Shown in pieces: positions 10,282 through 19,756 of a stretch of DNA of 64,000 bases. Numbering within the stretch: the first letter of the stretch is position 1; each line of letters begins with the position of its first letter. The notes under the pieces were generated by a model. That model ran no database searches, was not told the origin of the DNA, and saw only the letters and a list, made by a program, of their open reading frames with translations. The position numbers and the translations under genes were made by a program. The DNA is from Legionella massiliensis (lineage in GTDB: Bacteria; Pseudomonadota; Gammaproteobacteria; Legionellales; Legionellaceae), in contig NZ_CCVW01000001.1 of NCBI RefSeq assembly GCF_000756815.1, forward strand, positions 1,416,001-1,480,000. The letters are read 5' to 3'.

Positions 10282-10493
10282 GTTAGGTATTCACCCGTCG
10301 TCATTGCTTCACTTCCCTTCCGTCATCCTGAGCGTAGCGAAGGATCTCCTGAATGTGGCAGGGTGCTAATCCCGGAGATCCCTCACTACGTTCGGGATGA
10401 CGGAGGTTTTGTTCGGGATGACGGGCTATGTTAGGGATGACGGTCTATGTTAGGATGACGGGCTATGTTATGGTGACGGGGATGACCTATTAC
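10282..10493. mobile_element. Repeat family A copy 2 with 19-bp tandem repeats
   Basis: Shares the family A core (GAGCGTAGCGAAGGATCTCC and its palindromic partner) and the right end GATGACCTATTAC; the left end is degenerate. At 10415-10470 a unit GGGATGACGGGCTATGTTA is repeated about three times. Confidence 0.65.
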
Positions 10494-10520
10494 ACGGCTA
10501 CAGCTTTACAAGGATAGACT

Positions 10521-11291
10521 ATGGCAAAGAAGTTCATTGATTTATCGATTAACATCGAAAATGACGTTAAATCAGATCCAGAGGGTTATCAACCAGCGGT
10601 TCAATATCTTACGCATCAGCAAACTGTAGGCGAGTTAACACAGTTTTTCCCTGGTTTAACTGCCGCAGATTTACCCGCAAGTGAAGCCTGGGCTTATGAA
10701 CGTATCAATCTGATCACTCATAATGGCACTCACCTAGACGCTCCTTATCATTTTTCTACTTTAATGGATAAGGATAAGCGAGCAATCACCATTGATGAGG
10801 TTCCTCTGGAATGGTGTTTTCAAGATGGGATCAAATTAGATTTCCGTCATTTTCCTAATGGCTATGTGGTTACAAAAGACGATGTACAGGCGGAGCTTGA
10901 GCGTATCCAATATCAGCTCAAGCCTCTTGATATCGTTTTAGTCAACACAAGCGCTGGTTTACGCTACGGCCATGATGATTATGTCCACTCAGGTTGTGGC
11001 ATGGGACGGGAGGCAACGCTGTTTCTGCTTGAGCAGGGTGTAAAGATAACAGGAACAGATGGTTGGAGTTGGGATGCCCCCTTCTTACATACCAGAGAAA
11101 AATACCTGGCCTCTAAAGATGCTTCGCTAATTTGGGAAGGCCACAAAGCTAGCAGAGAAATCAGCTATTGCCATTTGGAAAAGCTCCATAATCTGGAATG
11201 CCTACCTAGCCATGGTTTCACAGTAAGCTGCTTTCCGGTAAAAATTAAGGGAGCCTCGGCGGGATGGACACGGGCGGTGGCGATTTTATAA
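10521..11291 (+). CDS. Cyclase-family metal-dependent hydrolase (kynurenine formamidase-like)
   Basis: A 256-residue member of the cyclase/arylformamidase family (PF04199). The metal-binding signature HNGTHLDAPYHF is at residues 67-78, with His67, His71, Asp73 and His77 as likely ligands, and a second acidic/glycine block GTDGWSWDAP lies further on. Relatives hydrolyse N-formylkynurenine, isatin or cyclic amides, so the substrate cannot be fixed from sequence. No kynurenine-pathway neighbours are present. It stands alone between a family A repeat and a convergent ankyrin gene. Confidence 0.85.
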   Translation: MAKKFIDLSINIENDVKSDPEGYQPAVQYLTHQQTVGELTQFFPGLTAADLPASEAWAYERINLITHNGTHLDAPYHFSTLMDKDKRAITIDEVPLEWCFQDGIKLDFRHFPNGYVVTKDDVQAELERIQYQLKPLDIVLVNTSAGLRYGHDDYVHSGCGMGREATLFLLEQGVKITGTDGWSWDAPFLHTREKYLASKDASLIWEGHKASREISYCHLEKLHNLECLPSHGFTVSCFPVKIKGASAGWTRAVAIL

Positions 11292-11341
11292 GGAAAACCT
11301 TGATTGCCACATTCGAGAGTTTGGATCTTTTTGAGAGTTAC

Positions 11342-12895
11342 TTAATTTATTCTCTGTCCATTGTGCACAGCGAGAGTGACAGAAGGTTGAGTCACTATAG
11401 TAGCTGAGCTTTGAGCATTTTTCATAAAACCATCCTTAGTTAGTTGTTTTAATTCGATCTCACAAACCTGGTCTGGGTCATGGCCATGAGTACGCCAACT
11501 AACTGGCACTAGTTCAACAGTTTTTTTCACTTCAAGAACGGGTTCACTTGTAGATGCCTTAGAATCTTGAGAAGGTTGATGAAGCAACTCATCGACACGC
11601 CCAAGAATTCTATCAGCACCATGTCTAAGATCTCGTTGCTCTTTATAAATCGAGTATTGTAATTTATAGATAGAGGCTCGCTGTTCCCCAAAAACCTTAT
11701 AATTTTGTTTTCTGTTTTCATAATGATAATAGGCCAGGGCTCCAGCCAATATTAAACCTACACCACAGGCAACCCCAATTCCTATTGGTCCTGTCGAGAC
11801 GATTAGAGCGGTTAAGGTGGTCCCCATAATTGCTGCGGTCACTCCTAAGCCTAATCCCGCGACACCCAGTAAACCAGCATAAGCGCATAAAAAGCTGCCA
11901 GCTGAACTTAAGGCAGCGAGCATCTTATCTTGGCTAGTGACATAATCGGCAGAATTTTTTTCATTACCTTGCATAGTCGCCGGCTTTTTAAGCGATTTTG
12001 TTAATTCTTCTTGAATCGATGCTAATTCATTCTTTTCTTCGGATGTTAACGAGGGCTGGGTGGAAAGTTGGGTTATCCTTTTTCTGATATTTTGCAGAAA
12101 AGCGAACTCTACTTGCAGATCTTCTAGTTCCCGAACCGCGTTTTTTTCAAATTGAATTTTTTTATAATTGGCATACATGATAAGGCCAAATCCCAGAATG
12201 GAAATCGCAGCGAATGCAATGTTTAAACCCAAAGCGGTTGCCGCACTGGCTCCAGCCAATAATCCAGTATAGGCAAAGGACTCTACTAGTTCCGCAATCG
12301 ATGCGGAAGGACAAAGCGTTTCCAGCAAAGCCGACCAAAAACTTTTTCTTTGTAAACCTTCTATTCGCTCTTGGCGTAAACCTAAGGCCTTATCTAAAGA
12401 ATTTTTTGTATAGCCAGATTCAGATTCCAGCATTAAAAGTTTTTTATAGATCAGGTCGTCGTCTAAATTGGCTGCAATGATAAGTGGTATTTCTCCCTGA
12501 TTGTTGGCTACATTGAGTAAGTTCAATGCTTTTCTCTCAGAGTCTTTAAGCGTGGTTAACTTATCGCTACGATCCTTATCAGTCCATTTTGCTTTTCTTT
12601 TTCTGTCTTTCGCCGCTGGCGATATTCCAAGTATCTCATTGACAATATTAAGGTAGCCTTGTTGCACCGCTATATGCAATGCAGAGTTGCCTTCCTTATT
12701 TTGTAGGGAAATATCTGCTCCTTTAGCCAGTAAGTATTTTACACATCCTAAAGAACCTTGTTGTACCGCAAGATGTAGAAGGGTATTGCCTTGAGCATCA
12801 GCTTCGTTGATTTTTTCTTTGCTTGATAATGCAAGATCTTTCTTAAATTGTTCTTTGTCGTTCTCTAAGAGCGCTTTTTTGGCTGATTCGAACAT
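11342..12895 (-). CDS. Ankyrin-repeat membrane protein, effector candidate
   Basis: Counted from ATG 12895 (MFESAKKALLE) the protein has 517 residues; in-frame starts at 12910 and 12940 are less likely. Residues about 33-100 carry two ankyrin repeats (GNTLLHLAVQQGSLGCVKYLLAKGAD and GNSALHIAVQQG), preceded by a capping helix. Two hydrophobic hairpins follow, one around residues 215-245 and a longer Gly/Ala-rich one around 335-400, separated by a charged coiled-coil-like stretch. This layout, ankyrin repeats plus paired membrane segments, is common among Legionella effectors that sit on host membranes. No enzyme motif was recognised. Secretion is inferred. Confidence 0.8.
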   Translation of the reverse strand: MFESAKKALLENDKEQFKKDLALSSKEKINEADAQGNTLLHLAVQQGSLGCVKYLLAKGADISLQNKEGNSALHIAVQQGYLNIVNEILGISPAAKDRKRKAKWTDKDRSDKLTTLKDSERKALNLLNVANNQGEIPLIIAANLDDDLIYKKLLMLESESGYTKNSLDKALGLRQERIEGLQRKSFWSALLETLCPSASIAELVESFAYTGLLAGASAATALGLNIAFAAISILGFGLIMYANYKKIQFEKNAVRELEDLQVEFAFLQNIRKRITQLSTQPSLTSEEKNELASIQEELTKSLKKPATMQGNEKNSADYVTSQDKMLAALSSAGSFLCAYAGLLGVAGLGLGVTAAIMGTTLTALIVSTGPIGIGVACGVGLILAGALAYYHYENRKQNYKVFGEQRASIYKLQYSIYKEQRDLRHGADRILGRVDELLHQPSQDSKASTSEPVLEVKKTVELVPVSWRTHGHDPDQVCEIELKQLTKDGFMKNAQSSATIVTQPSVTLAVHNGQRIN

Positions 12896-12969
12896 ATTTT
12901 GTCCATACATGCATAAGTAGCTGTTTGGACAGTATAACAAGTGAAGATTAAGTGAAGATTACTGAGCTA

Positions 12970-13644
12970 TTAAGGAAGATAGTAATAAGGATTAGGTAAT
13001 TTAAATCCTTTCTGGCAATACCCACCTTTGATATCACTATACTGATCGCCAATTGAAGCAAGGATGGTGTAACCTTGTTCGCTAATCAATTTTCTCGCCT
13101 GTGATTTAAAAGGGACAATCGAGGGTTGTTTATAGTTATTCGGACGTAAATAGAGGCCAGCCCAACCTTTGTAACCAGCGCGTAGTAAATTAGTCTCAGT
13201 CGCTTTTAATTCTGATTGGGGTCTTCCGGTCACGAAAAAGACTTGAATGCCTTGTTCACGAGCATCGGTATACAATTTGAGCATAGGCGAAATGACAGGG
13301 GAATTAGCTGCGAGCATTTCTTTGTGAAGTTGTTCCTTGTTCGCAACGAAATCACGTTTGACCATTTTGTCATAGTTAGAAAGGCTTGTTTCATCAATGT
13401 CTAAAACAATAGCGAGCTTTTTGCAGTCTTTATAGCAGCGTTCATTTAACTTCGCTTGTTTAAGGATATAGTTTTGCGCGTTCAAAATCGCTTTGGTTAA
13501 TTCTTTCTCATAAAGGCCTGAATCATGGTAGGTCTTTATGTCATTTTTCAAAAGGCCAAGATTGCTTGGTTCGGCAAAAGCTGTAGCGCTGAGAAAGGCT
13601 ATACCCGATAAAAGAGTAAAAAACTGCGAACTTAAAGTATTCAT
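12970..13644 (-). CDS. Class B/lipoprotein e(P4)-type acid phosphatase (HAD)
   Basis: A 224-residue exported HAD phosphatase of the acid phosphatase family (PF03767). A signal peptide ends near AFA at residues 22-24. The catalytic motif I LDIDETSL has the nucleophile Asp82 and acid/base Asp84; motif II is FFVTGR and motif III GDQYSDIKGG near the C-terminus. Relatives are periplasmic or outer-membrane phosphomonoesterases that release phosphate from nucleotides or cofactors. There is no lipobox Cys, so it is probably soluble in the periplasm or secreted. It is followed on the same strand by the ankyrin gene after a short gap. Confidence 0.88.
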   Translation of the reverse strand: MNTLSSQFFTLLSGIAFLSATAFAEPSNLGLLKNDIKTYHDSGLYEKELTKAILNAQNYILKQAKLNERCYKDCKKLAIVLDIDETSLSNYDKMVKRDFVANKEQLHKEMLAANSPVISPMLKLYTDAREQGIQVFFVTGRPQSELKATETNLLRAGYKGWAGLYLRPNNYKQPSIVPFKSQARKLISEQGYTILASIGDQYSDIKGGYCQKGFKLPNPYYYLP

Positions 13645-13853
13645 ATTTAGCCGGCTCTGAAAGAAAGTCAGGGCATTATATCGCTAAAAAGCAACCTGTC
13701 AATTGACCTATAAGCAACCAAATAATCCACTAATAGAACATCAGGATGTTTCTTAATAATAACTATTGAAATTTAAAGCTCTTCTTTGGCTGACAGTATT
13801 TACAAGGCTAAGTATGATCCGGCCGGAGAAAAATTGAACATTTAGGAGTAAAA

Positions 13854-15002
13854 ATGCCTTTCTATAATCTAATTCGCAATCGTTTGTTGGAAGCTGGTAT
13901 TAATCTTGAATCTTCAGATCTCGAAAACTCAGCCGTTATCGAGTATATGGTATTTGAAAAAGCAGATTGTTTACATGGAATTCATTCTAAACCCCTGCCT
14001 GGTGCATTCCGGTTTATAGGGGAAGGTAATAACCCAGATATCAGGCTAGAGCCTAATGATGAGCCTGAGTTACCTAGATCATTCTTTAAATTTTCTTCCC
14101 AGTTAACCTCTATGGCCAGCAGGTCGGCATTACACCATACCCTAATAAAATTTTTTGATTATTTTACCTCGGCTCGCTTACCTATAAAGCAAGGTTTAAA
14201 ACACACTAAACTCTTCAATTTTTACCTTCCTAATAATGAAATTGAAGAAGCAATACAGTCTTCAACACTCTATCAAGCAGCTGGATCCCTAGAGGGTAAG
14301 GGGCTTCATGGTCTTTTAAAGCTAAAGAAAAAATTGGAACGCTATGAGTTTTGTTTTCCCAAGTCTAATAATTTTGTACAGCTACTGCAAAATAGAATTC
14401 AAGAGCATGTAGAGCGTTTTCTTTATCCAAAACAGATAGAGCAGCATAATACTGTTCTGCAACGAGAGTTAGAGCTACAAGATGCAATCTGTGGACAAGA
14501 AAGGAAATTTAATGAGTCCTTTTTAGAGCTGGGACTTAAATTATCTTCACTTATAGAGAATAAGTCTGAGGAATATGCCAATGTCGCAAGGGCTTCTGAG
14601 AAGCTACTGATAAATCTAAGCGAGGCTCGCAGAGCCTTTTTTGCAACGAATCCTACCTTATTACGACTCAGCGTATTTAAAACCCATTGCATGACGCATA
14701 TCGAGGATGCAAAAGAAGAATTTGCCAAATACCGCCAAGATGGGGCCTGGTATAGCGAGCTACATCCCTTTTTTCAAGGGCTGATTGATTGTTGTCGAGC
14801 CTTGGTTGGAATTGTTTCGGCGCTTACAGTGATTCCTGCTGTTTTAGTTGAAGTCTATGCACCTCATGGTTTCTTGGGAACCTTTTTCCAAAGACTTAAA
14901 ACAGATTCGCTGAAAAAATTAGAATCCTTTGAACACAACATTCTTGATGATGAAGGGGTTATGCGCGAATTAGAAACAACATTAACTGCTCAGTTTATTT
15001 AA
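13854..15002 (+). CDS. Unknown protein, first of a tandem paralogous pair
   Basis: Not a family I recognise. The 382-residue protein has a mixed N-terminal region, a charged helical middle with coiled-coil character (about 190-290) and a C-terminal block, beginning FAKYRQDGAWYSELHP, with a hydrophobic helix (ALVGIVSALTVIPAVLVEVY) and a short charged tail. That block is about 80 percent identical by eye (61 of 75 positions) to the downstream neighbour while the N-termini have diverged strongly. The start has an AGGAG site. The pair is separated by 14 bases and probably co-transcribed. It looks like a Legionella-specific membrane-associated effector family, by inference only. Confidence 0.7.
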   Translation: MPFYNLIRNRLLEAGINLESSDLENSAVIEYMVFEKADCLHGIHSKPLPGAFRFIGEGNNPDIRLEPNDEPELPRSFFKFSSQLTSMASRSALHHTLIKFFDYFTSARLPIKQGLKHTKLFNFYLPNNEIEEAIQSSTLYQAAGSLEGKGLHGLLKLKKKLERYEFCFPKSNNFVQLLQNRIQEHVERFLYPKQIEQHNTVLQRELELQDAICGQERKFNESFLELGLKLSSLIENKSEEYANVARASEKLLINLSEARRAFFATNPTLLRLSVFKTHCMTHIEDAKEEFAKYRQDGAWYSELHPFFQGLIDCCRALVGIVSALTVIPAVLVEVYAPHGFLGTFFQRLKTDSLKKLESFEHNILDDEGVMRELETTLTAQFI

Positions 15003-15016
15003 AATTAGGAGTTGTT

Positions 15017-16141
15017 ATGTCGGCTATTGAGCTAATTAGAAAACGCCTACAAGAGCGAGGCATTAATGCAGAAGTCCCAAACCGTGTAATCGGGTTTATG
15101 ATTCTTGAGAGAACCGGTTATTTTGATTTTCCTGAATATCACCTCGATACAGCCTTCAACCCAGGATTGATTAGAGCATCTTTTGAGATACGTCCTGCAC
15201 AAACTGGGGTAAGTTCACCAGAGATAGCGAGGCAATTATATAATTCTCAAGTAAGAGTTATGGATTATTTTGACTCAGCATCAAGTCAATACAGATTTCC
15301 TAATCAGACTGGCTTTTATTTTCATATCTCGAATGAAGAGGTAGAAGAAGCGGTAGTTAATTCTTCTTTTTATCTAGCGCTTGGCGATCTTTCCCAGTTA
15401 TCTCTGCGTGAGCTTATAAAGATTGAGGATAACCTAGAGCTTTATAGAAATTATTTTAATCAGCATGTTGCTAGTGCTCTGCAACATAATGTAAGGGCTT
15501 TTATCCAGCAAAATTTCACTAAAGTGCAGGTGCGACAGGCTAGAGCTTATGCTGAGAAGGAAGATGAGCTTCGAAATGCAATGTTGCAACAAGAATATAG
15601 GTTTGATGAAGCATTCGTACGGCTTGATAAAAAAGTATCCGAGCTGATGTTAAAAGCAGCGGAATTAACTTTTATCGGGGATTCTTCTCAGAAAAATGAT
15701 GACTTTAGACTCGGATATGAAAGGGTTGCAAGCCTTGCTAATGATTTATCTACAAATCTTAGTGAAGAAAGAAGAACTTTTTTCCGAATAAATCCTAACT
15801 TGCCAGGCCTCCGATTATTTAGGATACGATGTGAACACTATATTGACGTTGTAGAAGAAGAGTTTGCCAAATATCGTCAGGCTGGGGTTTGGTATGATGA
15901 ATTACACCCTATTGTGAGGGGATTATTAGATTGCTGTCGAGCTTTAGCTGGAGTTGTTGCGGCTCTTACAGTGGTTCCTGCTGTCTTGGTTGAAATCTAC
16001 GCACCACATGGTTTCCTGGGAACCTTTTTCCAACGGCCCAAAACAGATTCACTGAAAAAATTGGAATCCTTTGAACACGATATACTTGGAGAGGGAGGGG
16101 TGATTGATGAGTTAAAGAGGGTGGTAGCTCCGAGGCGCTAG
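15017..16141 (+). CDS. Unknown protein, second of a tandem paralogous pair
   Basis: A 374-residue paralogue of the preceding gene, preceded by a TAGGAG ribosome site. Both begin with an IRxRLxExGIN motif, then diverge; both have a helical middle (here around residues 165-275, with repeated Arg/Glu-rich heptads) and the same C-terminal block: FAKYRQAGVWYDELHP, DCCRAL, a hydrophobic helix and APHGFLGTFFQR. The single hydrophobic helix near residues 300-320 suggests membrane association. A strong hairpin terminator follows about 70 bases downstream. Function unknown. Confidence 0.7.
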   Translation: MSAIELIRKRLQERGINAEVPNRVIGFMILERTGYFDFPEYHLDTAFNPGLIRASFEIRPAQTGVSSPEIARQLYNSQVRVMDYFDSASSQYRFPNQTGFYFHISNEEVEEAVVNSSFYLALGDLSQLSLRELIKIEDNLELYRNYFNQHVASALQHNVRAFIQQNFTKVQVRQARAYAEKEDELRNAMLQQEYRFDEAFVRLDKKVSELMLKAAELTFIGDSSQKNDDFRLGYERVASLANDLSTNLSEERRTFFRINPNLPGLRLFRIRCEHYIDVVEEEFAKYRQAGVWYDELHPIVRGLLDCCRALAGVVAALTVVPAVLVEIYAPHGFLGTFFQRPKTDSLKKLESFEHDILGEGGVIDELKRVVAPRR

Positions 16142-17038
16142 TATTTATGCTCACTGAGAGTCTCGAATTTCCGCGGCTTAGCCCTGAGAGATCCTCACGA
16201 AATTTTTCTGCCTACGTACCGCGCATAAAGCGCGGTACGTAGATTTTTTTGTGTGGAACTCTCAGGGCTTGACTGCGGGATCTATATATAAAATTTAGCC
16301 TGGATTCAGCGAAGCGAAATCCGGGAGCAGTGGTACGATTTCCCGGATTTCGCTCTGTACGGACTGTGTAAAGCTTCGAGACGGCCTAAACGCCTCCTCA
16401 GCCCGAATGGTTTTGATGTATTGTCTGGCAATAAGCCTTATCACCTTAACGCAGCCTGTTATCCAGAGCACAGCGAAGGATCTCCTAAATTTGGCACAGT
16501 GCTACCTTCGCTGCGATCCCAAAGACGTACGTCATGTCGAACGTAGAGAGACATCTCCTGATGTGTAGCACCGTACTAATCCCGGAGATCCCTCACTACG
16601 TTCGGGATGACGGGGGAGGGAGCGGGATGACGGGGTTTTTATCGATGTTTGTCCCAAAGGGGCTGGGGTACATTCTAGATGGCGAGCATTTGTAGTATCT
16701 ACACAAGTGTCGCCTTGATGTAGCAAAGCGTAATCAAGGTTTTCATTTAAAATTCATCGAAATCTAACTCACAAAAGTTCAGTTGATGATTCTCCTGTTC
16801 TAAGGAAAACCTTGATTACGCTGCGCTGCATCAAGGCTACGGTTTGTCGATCTTTACAGAAAACGAATCGTCTAAATTATGGCGTTAGCCATGTTTTAGA
16901 CGATCTTGCCTTGTTCTAGATGGCGAGCATTTGCAGCAGCCCCTTAAAATAGAGTATCATTCGCCTTTTGTCTAAAATAGAACCAATTTAGTACTATATT
17001 TTAAATAGAGCTTGTTTTTCTAAAGAAAAATCTAGGAT
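16142..17038. repeat. Gene-free island built of nested repeats
   Basis: No credible gene lies here. In order it holds the family E hairpin (16212-16250), a family D copy (about 16372-16435, GCTTCGAGACGGCCTAAACG), a partial family A copy (about 16444-16672) and a large family C inverted repeat (16706-16850), in which a CTTGAT...GTAATCAAGGTTTTC arm faces GGAAAACCTTGATTACG. A direct repeat TCTAGATGGCGAGCATTTG occurs at both about 16675 and 16916. Short frames in the island translate repeat sequence. Confidence 0.7.
16212..16250 (+). terminator. Rho-independent terminator after the paralogue pair
   Basis: A perfect 13-bp stem (CTACGTACCGCGC and its complement) around the loop ATAAA is followed by A and seven T residues. 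It ends the two-gene unit upstream. The same stem core recurs without a T-run near 25456-25479, so it may also be a mobile repeat (family E). Confidence 0.75.
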
Positions 17039-17058
17039 TCAGAACCTGAGTTCTGAAA
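17039..17058. promoter_or_regulatory. Palindromic operator candidate upstream of the suf operon
   Basis: TTCAGAAC and GTTCTGAA form a perfect 8-bp inverted repeat around CTGA, 42 bases before the regulator start codon. It is flanked by a near direct repeat, ATTTAGTACTATATTTTA (about 16988) and ATTTGGTACTAGATTATT (about 17069). Rrf2-type regulators bind short dyads in their own promoters, so one of these is a likely operator; which is unproven. Confidence 0.45.
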
Positions 17059-17099
17059 CAAGACTTATTTGGTACTAGATTATTTAGTGTGGGGGTGGT

Positions 17100-17561
17100 A
17101 TGCTGCGCGTCAGCAAATTGGCCGATTATGGAACAGTTGTGATGGTGTATCTCGCAAAGCGAGCACATACGCTTTGTAATGCGCGCGACATAGCCCTTCA
17201 TACACATCTTACAGTCCCAACAGTCAGTAAATTATTAAAACGTCTAACAGCAGCGGGTTTATTAACCTCTGTGCGTGGTGTTAGTGGTGGTTATCGGTTG
17301 CAGCGTGCAGCTGCTGAGATATCGGTAGCACAGATTATTTCAGCTTTGGAAGACCAGCTTGGTCTGACTGAATGTAGCCTGCATCCTAATGAATGTTCCT
17401 TACAAGGTCTATGTCATGTTCAGGGTAATTGGCGCTTGATAAGTCAGGCTATAGAAACCGCACTTGATAGTGTGAGTTTGGAAGTATTGGCAAAACCTTC
17501 TATCCAGGCTGTTGATCTGGACCGCATCAGGCAGTTAGCAAGTGGAGTTAGTCATGGCTAA
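17100..17561 (+). CDS. Rrf2-family SUF operon regulator
   Basis: A 153-residue winged-helix repressor of the Rrf2/IscR group, closest in pattern to the SUF-system regulator type found in gammaproteobacteria. The HTH covers [19 protein letters not shown] to [18 protein letters not shown], followed by the wing [13 protein letters not shown]. Three Cys in the run [15 protein letters not shown] are spaced as iron-sulfur cluster ligands in IscR-like sensors, so it probably represses suf when clusters are sufficient. It heads the operon; its stop overlaps the sufB start by 8 bases. Confidence 0.9.
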   Translation: MLRVSKLADYGTVVMVYLAKRAHTLCNARDIALHTHLTVPTVSKLLKRLTAAGLLTSVRGVSGGYRLQRAAAEISVAQIISALEDQLGLTECSLHPNECSLQGLCHVQGNWRLISQAIETALDSVSLEVLAKPSIQAVDLDRIRQLASGVSHG

Positions 17562-19002
17562 AAGCAGTGAGCAAATCAACACACTCCTTGAAAGGGAGTA
17601 TCAACATGGTTTCGTGACTGATATTGAAGTAGAAACCTTTGAGCCTGGTTTGAATGAAGAGGTTATCCGTCGATTATCAGCAATAAAAGGCGAGCCTGAG
17701 TTCTTGCTGGAATGGCGTTTACAAGCCTTCAGACACTGGTTGACTATGCCGCATCCAGAATGGTCTAGCGTGCATTATCCGCCTATCGATTATCAATCTA
17801 TCTCTTATTATTCCGCGCCAAAAAGCAAGAAAGATGCGCCTAAGAGCCTTGATGAGGTGGATCCGGAATTACTAAAAACCTATGAAAAGCTAGGTATTCC
17901 GCTAAAAGAACAGGAAATGCTGGCTGGTGTGGCGGTTGATGCCGTTTTTGACTCTGTTTCAGTAGCAACGACCTTTAAGGCAAAGCTAGCCGAGGTTGGG
18001 GTTATTTTCTGTCCCTTCTCTGAGGCAGTGCATAAATATCCCGATTTGCTCATGCAATATTTGGGTTCAGTCGTTCCCTATCGTGATAATTTTTATGCAG
18101 CGCTTAATTCAGCAGTGTTCAGCGATGGCTCCTTTGTTTACATCCCCAAAGGGGTTCGATGCCCGATGGAATTGTCTACCTATTTCCGTATTAATGCGGC
18201 TTCAACTGGGCAATTTGAACGCACCTTGATTATTGCTGATAGCGATAGCTATGTGTCCTATCTGGAAGGTTGCACTGCGCCGATGCGTGATGAAAACCAA
18301 TTGCATGCCGCTGTTGTTGAATTGGTTGCCCTCGATGGCGCTCAAATTAAATATTCAACAGTACAAAATTGGTATCCCGGTGATAAGGATGGCAAGGGTG
18401 GAATCTATAACTTTGTGACCAAGCGAGGCGCCTGTCGCGGTAAACGCTCTAAAATTTCCTGGACACAGATTGAAACCGGTTCAGCCATTACCTGGAAATA
18501 CCCCTCTGTCATTTTGCAGGGTGATGATTCCGTTGGTGAATTTTATTCAGTGGCGCTGACTAATCACTATCAACAAGCGGATACGGGTACCAAAATGATC
18601 CATTTAGGTAAAAATACCCGTTCTACCATTATTTCCAAAGGGATTAGCGCAGGAAAGGCGCATAACGCTTATCGCGGCCTGGTTCGTATCGCACCTACGG
18701 CAACGAATGCGCGTAATTACACCCAATGTGATTCCATGTTAATGGGTTCTGAATGCTCGGCGCATACCTTTCCCTATATTGAAGTTAAAAATCCCACGGC
18801 GCAGATAGAGCACGAGGCAACAACCTCAAAGATTAGTGAAGAGCAGTTATTTTATTGTCAACAACGTGGTATCGAGATGGAAGATGCGGTATCGATGATT
18901 GTAAATGGGTTTTGTAAACAGGTATTGAAAGAATTACCTATGGAATTTGCGGTGGAAGCCACTAAATTACTGGGTATTAGTCTGGAAGGGGCAGTAGGTT
19001 AA
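17554..19002 (+). CDS. sufB: Fe-S cluster scaffold protein SufB
   Basis: SufB of 482 residues, core scaffold of the SufBC2D complex on which iron-sulfur clusters are assembled. ATG 17554 (MAKSSEQIN) is preferred over the GTG at 17542. Conserved landmarks are [19 protein letters not shown], the [23 protein letters not shown] block, [30 protein letters not shown], and C-terminal [21 protein letters not shown]. The order SufR-B-C-D-S-U is that of the typical gammaproteobacterial operon that uses SufU-type rather than SufE-type accessory protein. Confidence 0.97.
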   Translation: MAKSSEQINTLLEREYQHGFVTDIEVETFEPGLNEEVIRRLSAIKGEPEFLLEWRLQAFRHWLTMPHPEWSSVHYPPIDYQSISYYSAPKSKKDAPKSLDEVDPELLKTYEKLGIPLKEQEMLAGVAVDAVFDSVSVATTFKAKLAEVGVIFCPFSEAVHKYPDLLMQYLGSVVPYRDNFYAALNSAVFSDGSFVYIPKGVRCPMELSTYFRINAASTGQFERTLIIADSDSYVSYLEGCTAPMRDENQLHAAVVELVALDGAQIKYSTVQNWYPGDKDGKGGIYNFVTKRGACRGKRSKISWTQIETGSAITWKYPSVILQGDDSVGEFYSVALTNHYQQADTGTKMIHLGKNTRSTIISKGISAGKAHNAYRGLVRIAPTATNARNYTQCDSMLMGSECSAHTFPYIEVKNPTAQIEHEATTSKISEEQLFYCQQRGIEMEDAVSMIVNGFCKQVLKELPMEFAVEATKLLGISLEGAVG

Positions 19003-19003
19003 T

Positions 19004-19756
19004 ATGTTAACAATCAATGAATTAAATGTTGCAATTAATGAACAAGCAATATTGAAGGGCATCAGCCTCAATGTGAAACCTGGAGAGGTCCATGCGATTA
19101 TGGGGCCTAATGGCTCGGGCAAAAGCACTTTATCCAAGGTTTTGGCGGGGCATCCTGCTTATGAGGTGACAGCGGGTGAAGTGAATTATTTAGGTCAGGA
19201 TTTGCTGCCCCTAACACCTGAAGCGCGCGCGCGTGCTGGTATTTTTATGTCCTTCCAATACCCTGTTGAAATCCCAGGCGTAACCAACATTAATTTTCTA
19301 AAAGCCTCAGTCAATGCCGTGCGCAAAGGCCAGGGTAAAAATCCCATGGATGCTATCGAGTTTCTAAGCTTTATCCGCGAACGATGCAAGCTTTTGGATA
19401 TGGATGAAAGTTTCTTATACCGCAGTATTAACGAAGGTTTTTCTGGTGGTGAAAAGAAACGCAATGAAATTCTACAAATGGTTGCTCTTGAACCCAAACT
19501 AGCAATTCTCGATGAAACCGATTCTGGTTTGGATATAGATGCCTTAAGGATTATTTCTCAGGGTGTGAATGCAATGCGTTCGCCTGAGCGTTCGATTATT
19601 CTGGTGACTCATTACCAACGTTTGCTGGATTATATTGAGCCTGATTTTATCCACGTTTTAGCCAATGGCCGTATTGTCACCTCTGGTGATAAATCACTGG
19701 CGCTGGAATTAGAGAAAAAAGGTTACAGCTGGCTTGAGGAGACGGAGCAGCTATGA
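19004..19756 (+). CDS. sufC: Fe-S cluster assembly ATPase SufC
   Basis: ABC-type ATPase of the SufBCD complex, 250 residues. Walker A is GPNGSGKST, the ABC signature [14 protein letters not shown] and Walker [17 protein letters not shown], all intact and typical of SufC, which has EKKRNE after the signature. ATP hydrolysis drives remodelling of the SufB-SufD dimer during cluster assembly. The gene starts one base after the sufB stop and overlaps sufD by four bases (ATGA). Confidence 0.98.
   Translation: MLTINELNVAINEQAILKGISLNVKPGEVHAIMGPNGSGKSTLSKVLAGHPAYEVTAGEVNYLGQDLLPLTPEARARAGIFMSFQYPVEIPGVTNINFLKASVNAVRKGQGKNPMDAIEFLSFIRERCKLLDMDESFLYRSINEGFSGGEKKRNEILQMVALEPKLAILDETDSGLDIDALRIISQGVNAMRSPERSIILVTHYQRLLDYIEPDFIHVLANGRIVTSGDKSLALELEKKGYSWLEETEQL

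Noticed and set aside
11527-11721. Small ORF in another frame of the ankyrin gene
   Set aside because: Shadow frame inside a clearly coding gene; the same applies to several others, such as 7135-7563 and 2381-2806.
16142-17099. Possible tRNA or small RNA genes in the repeat island
   Set aside because: No cloverleaf or tRNA-like end was found by eye; the structure is explained by palindromic repeats.
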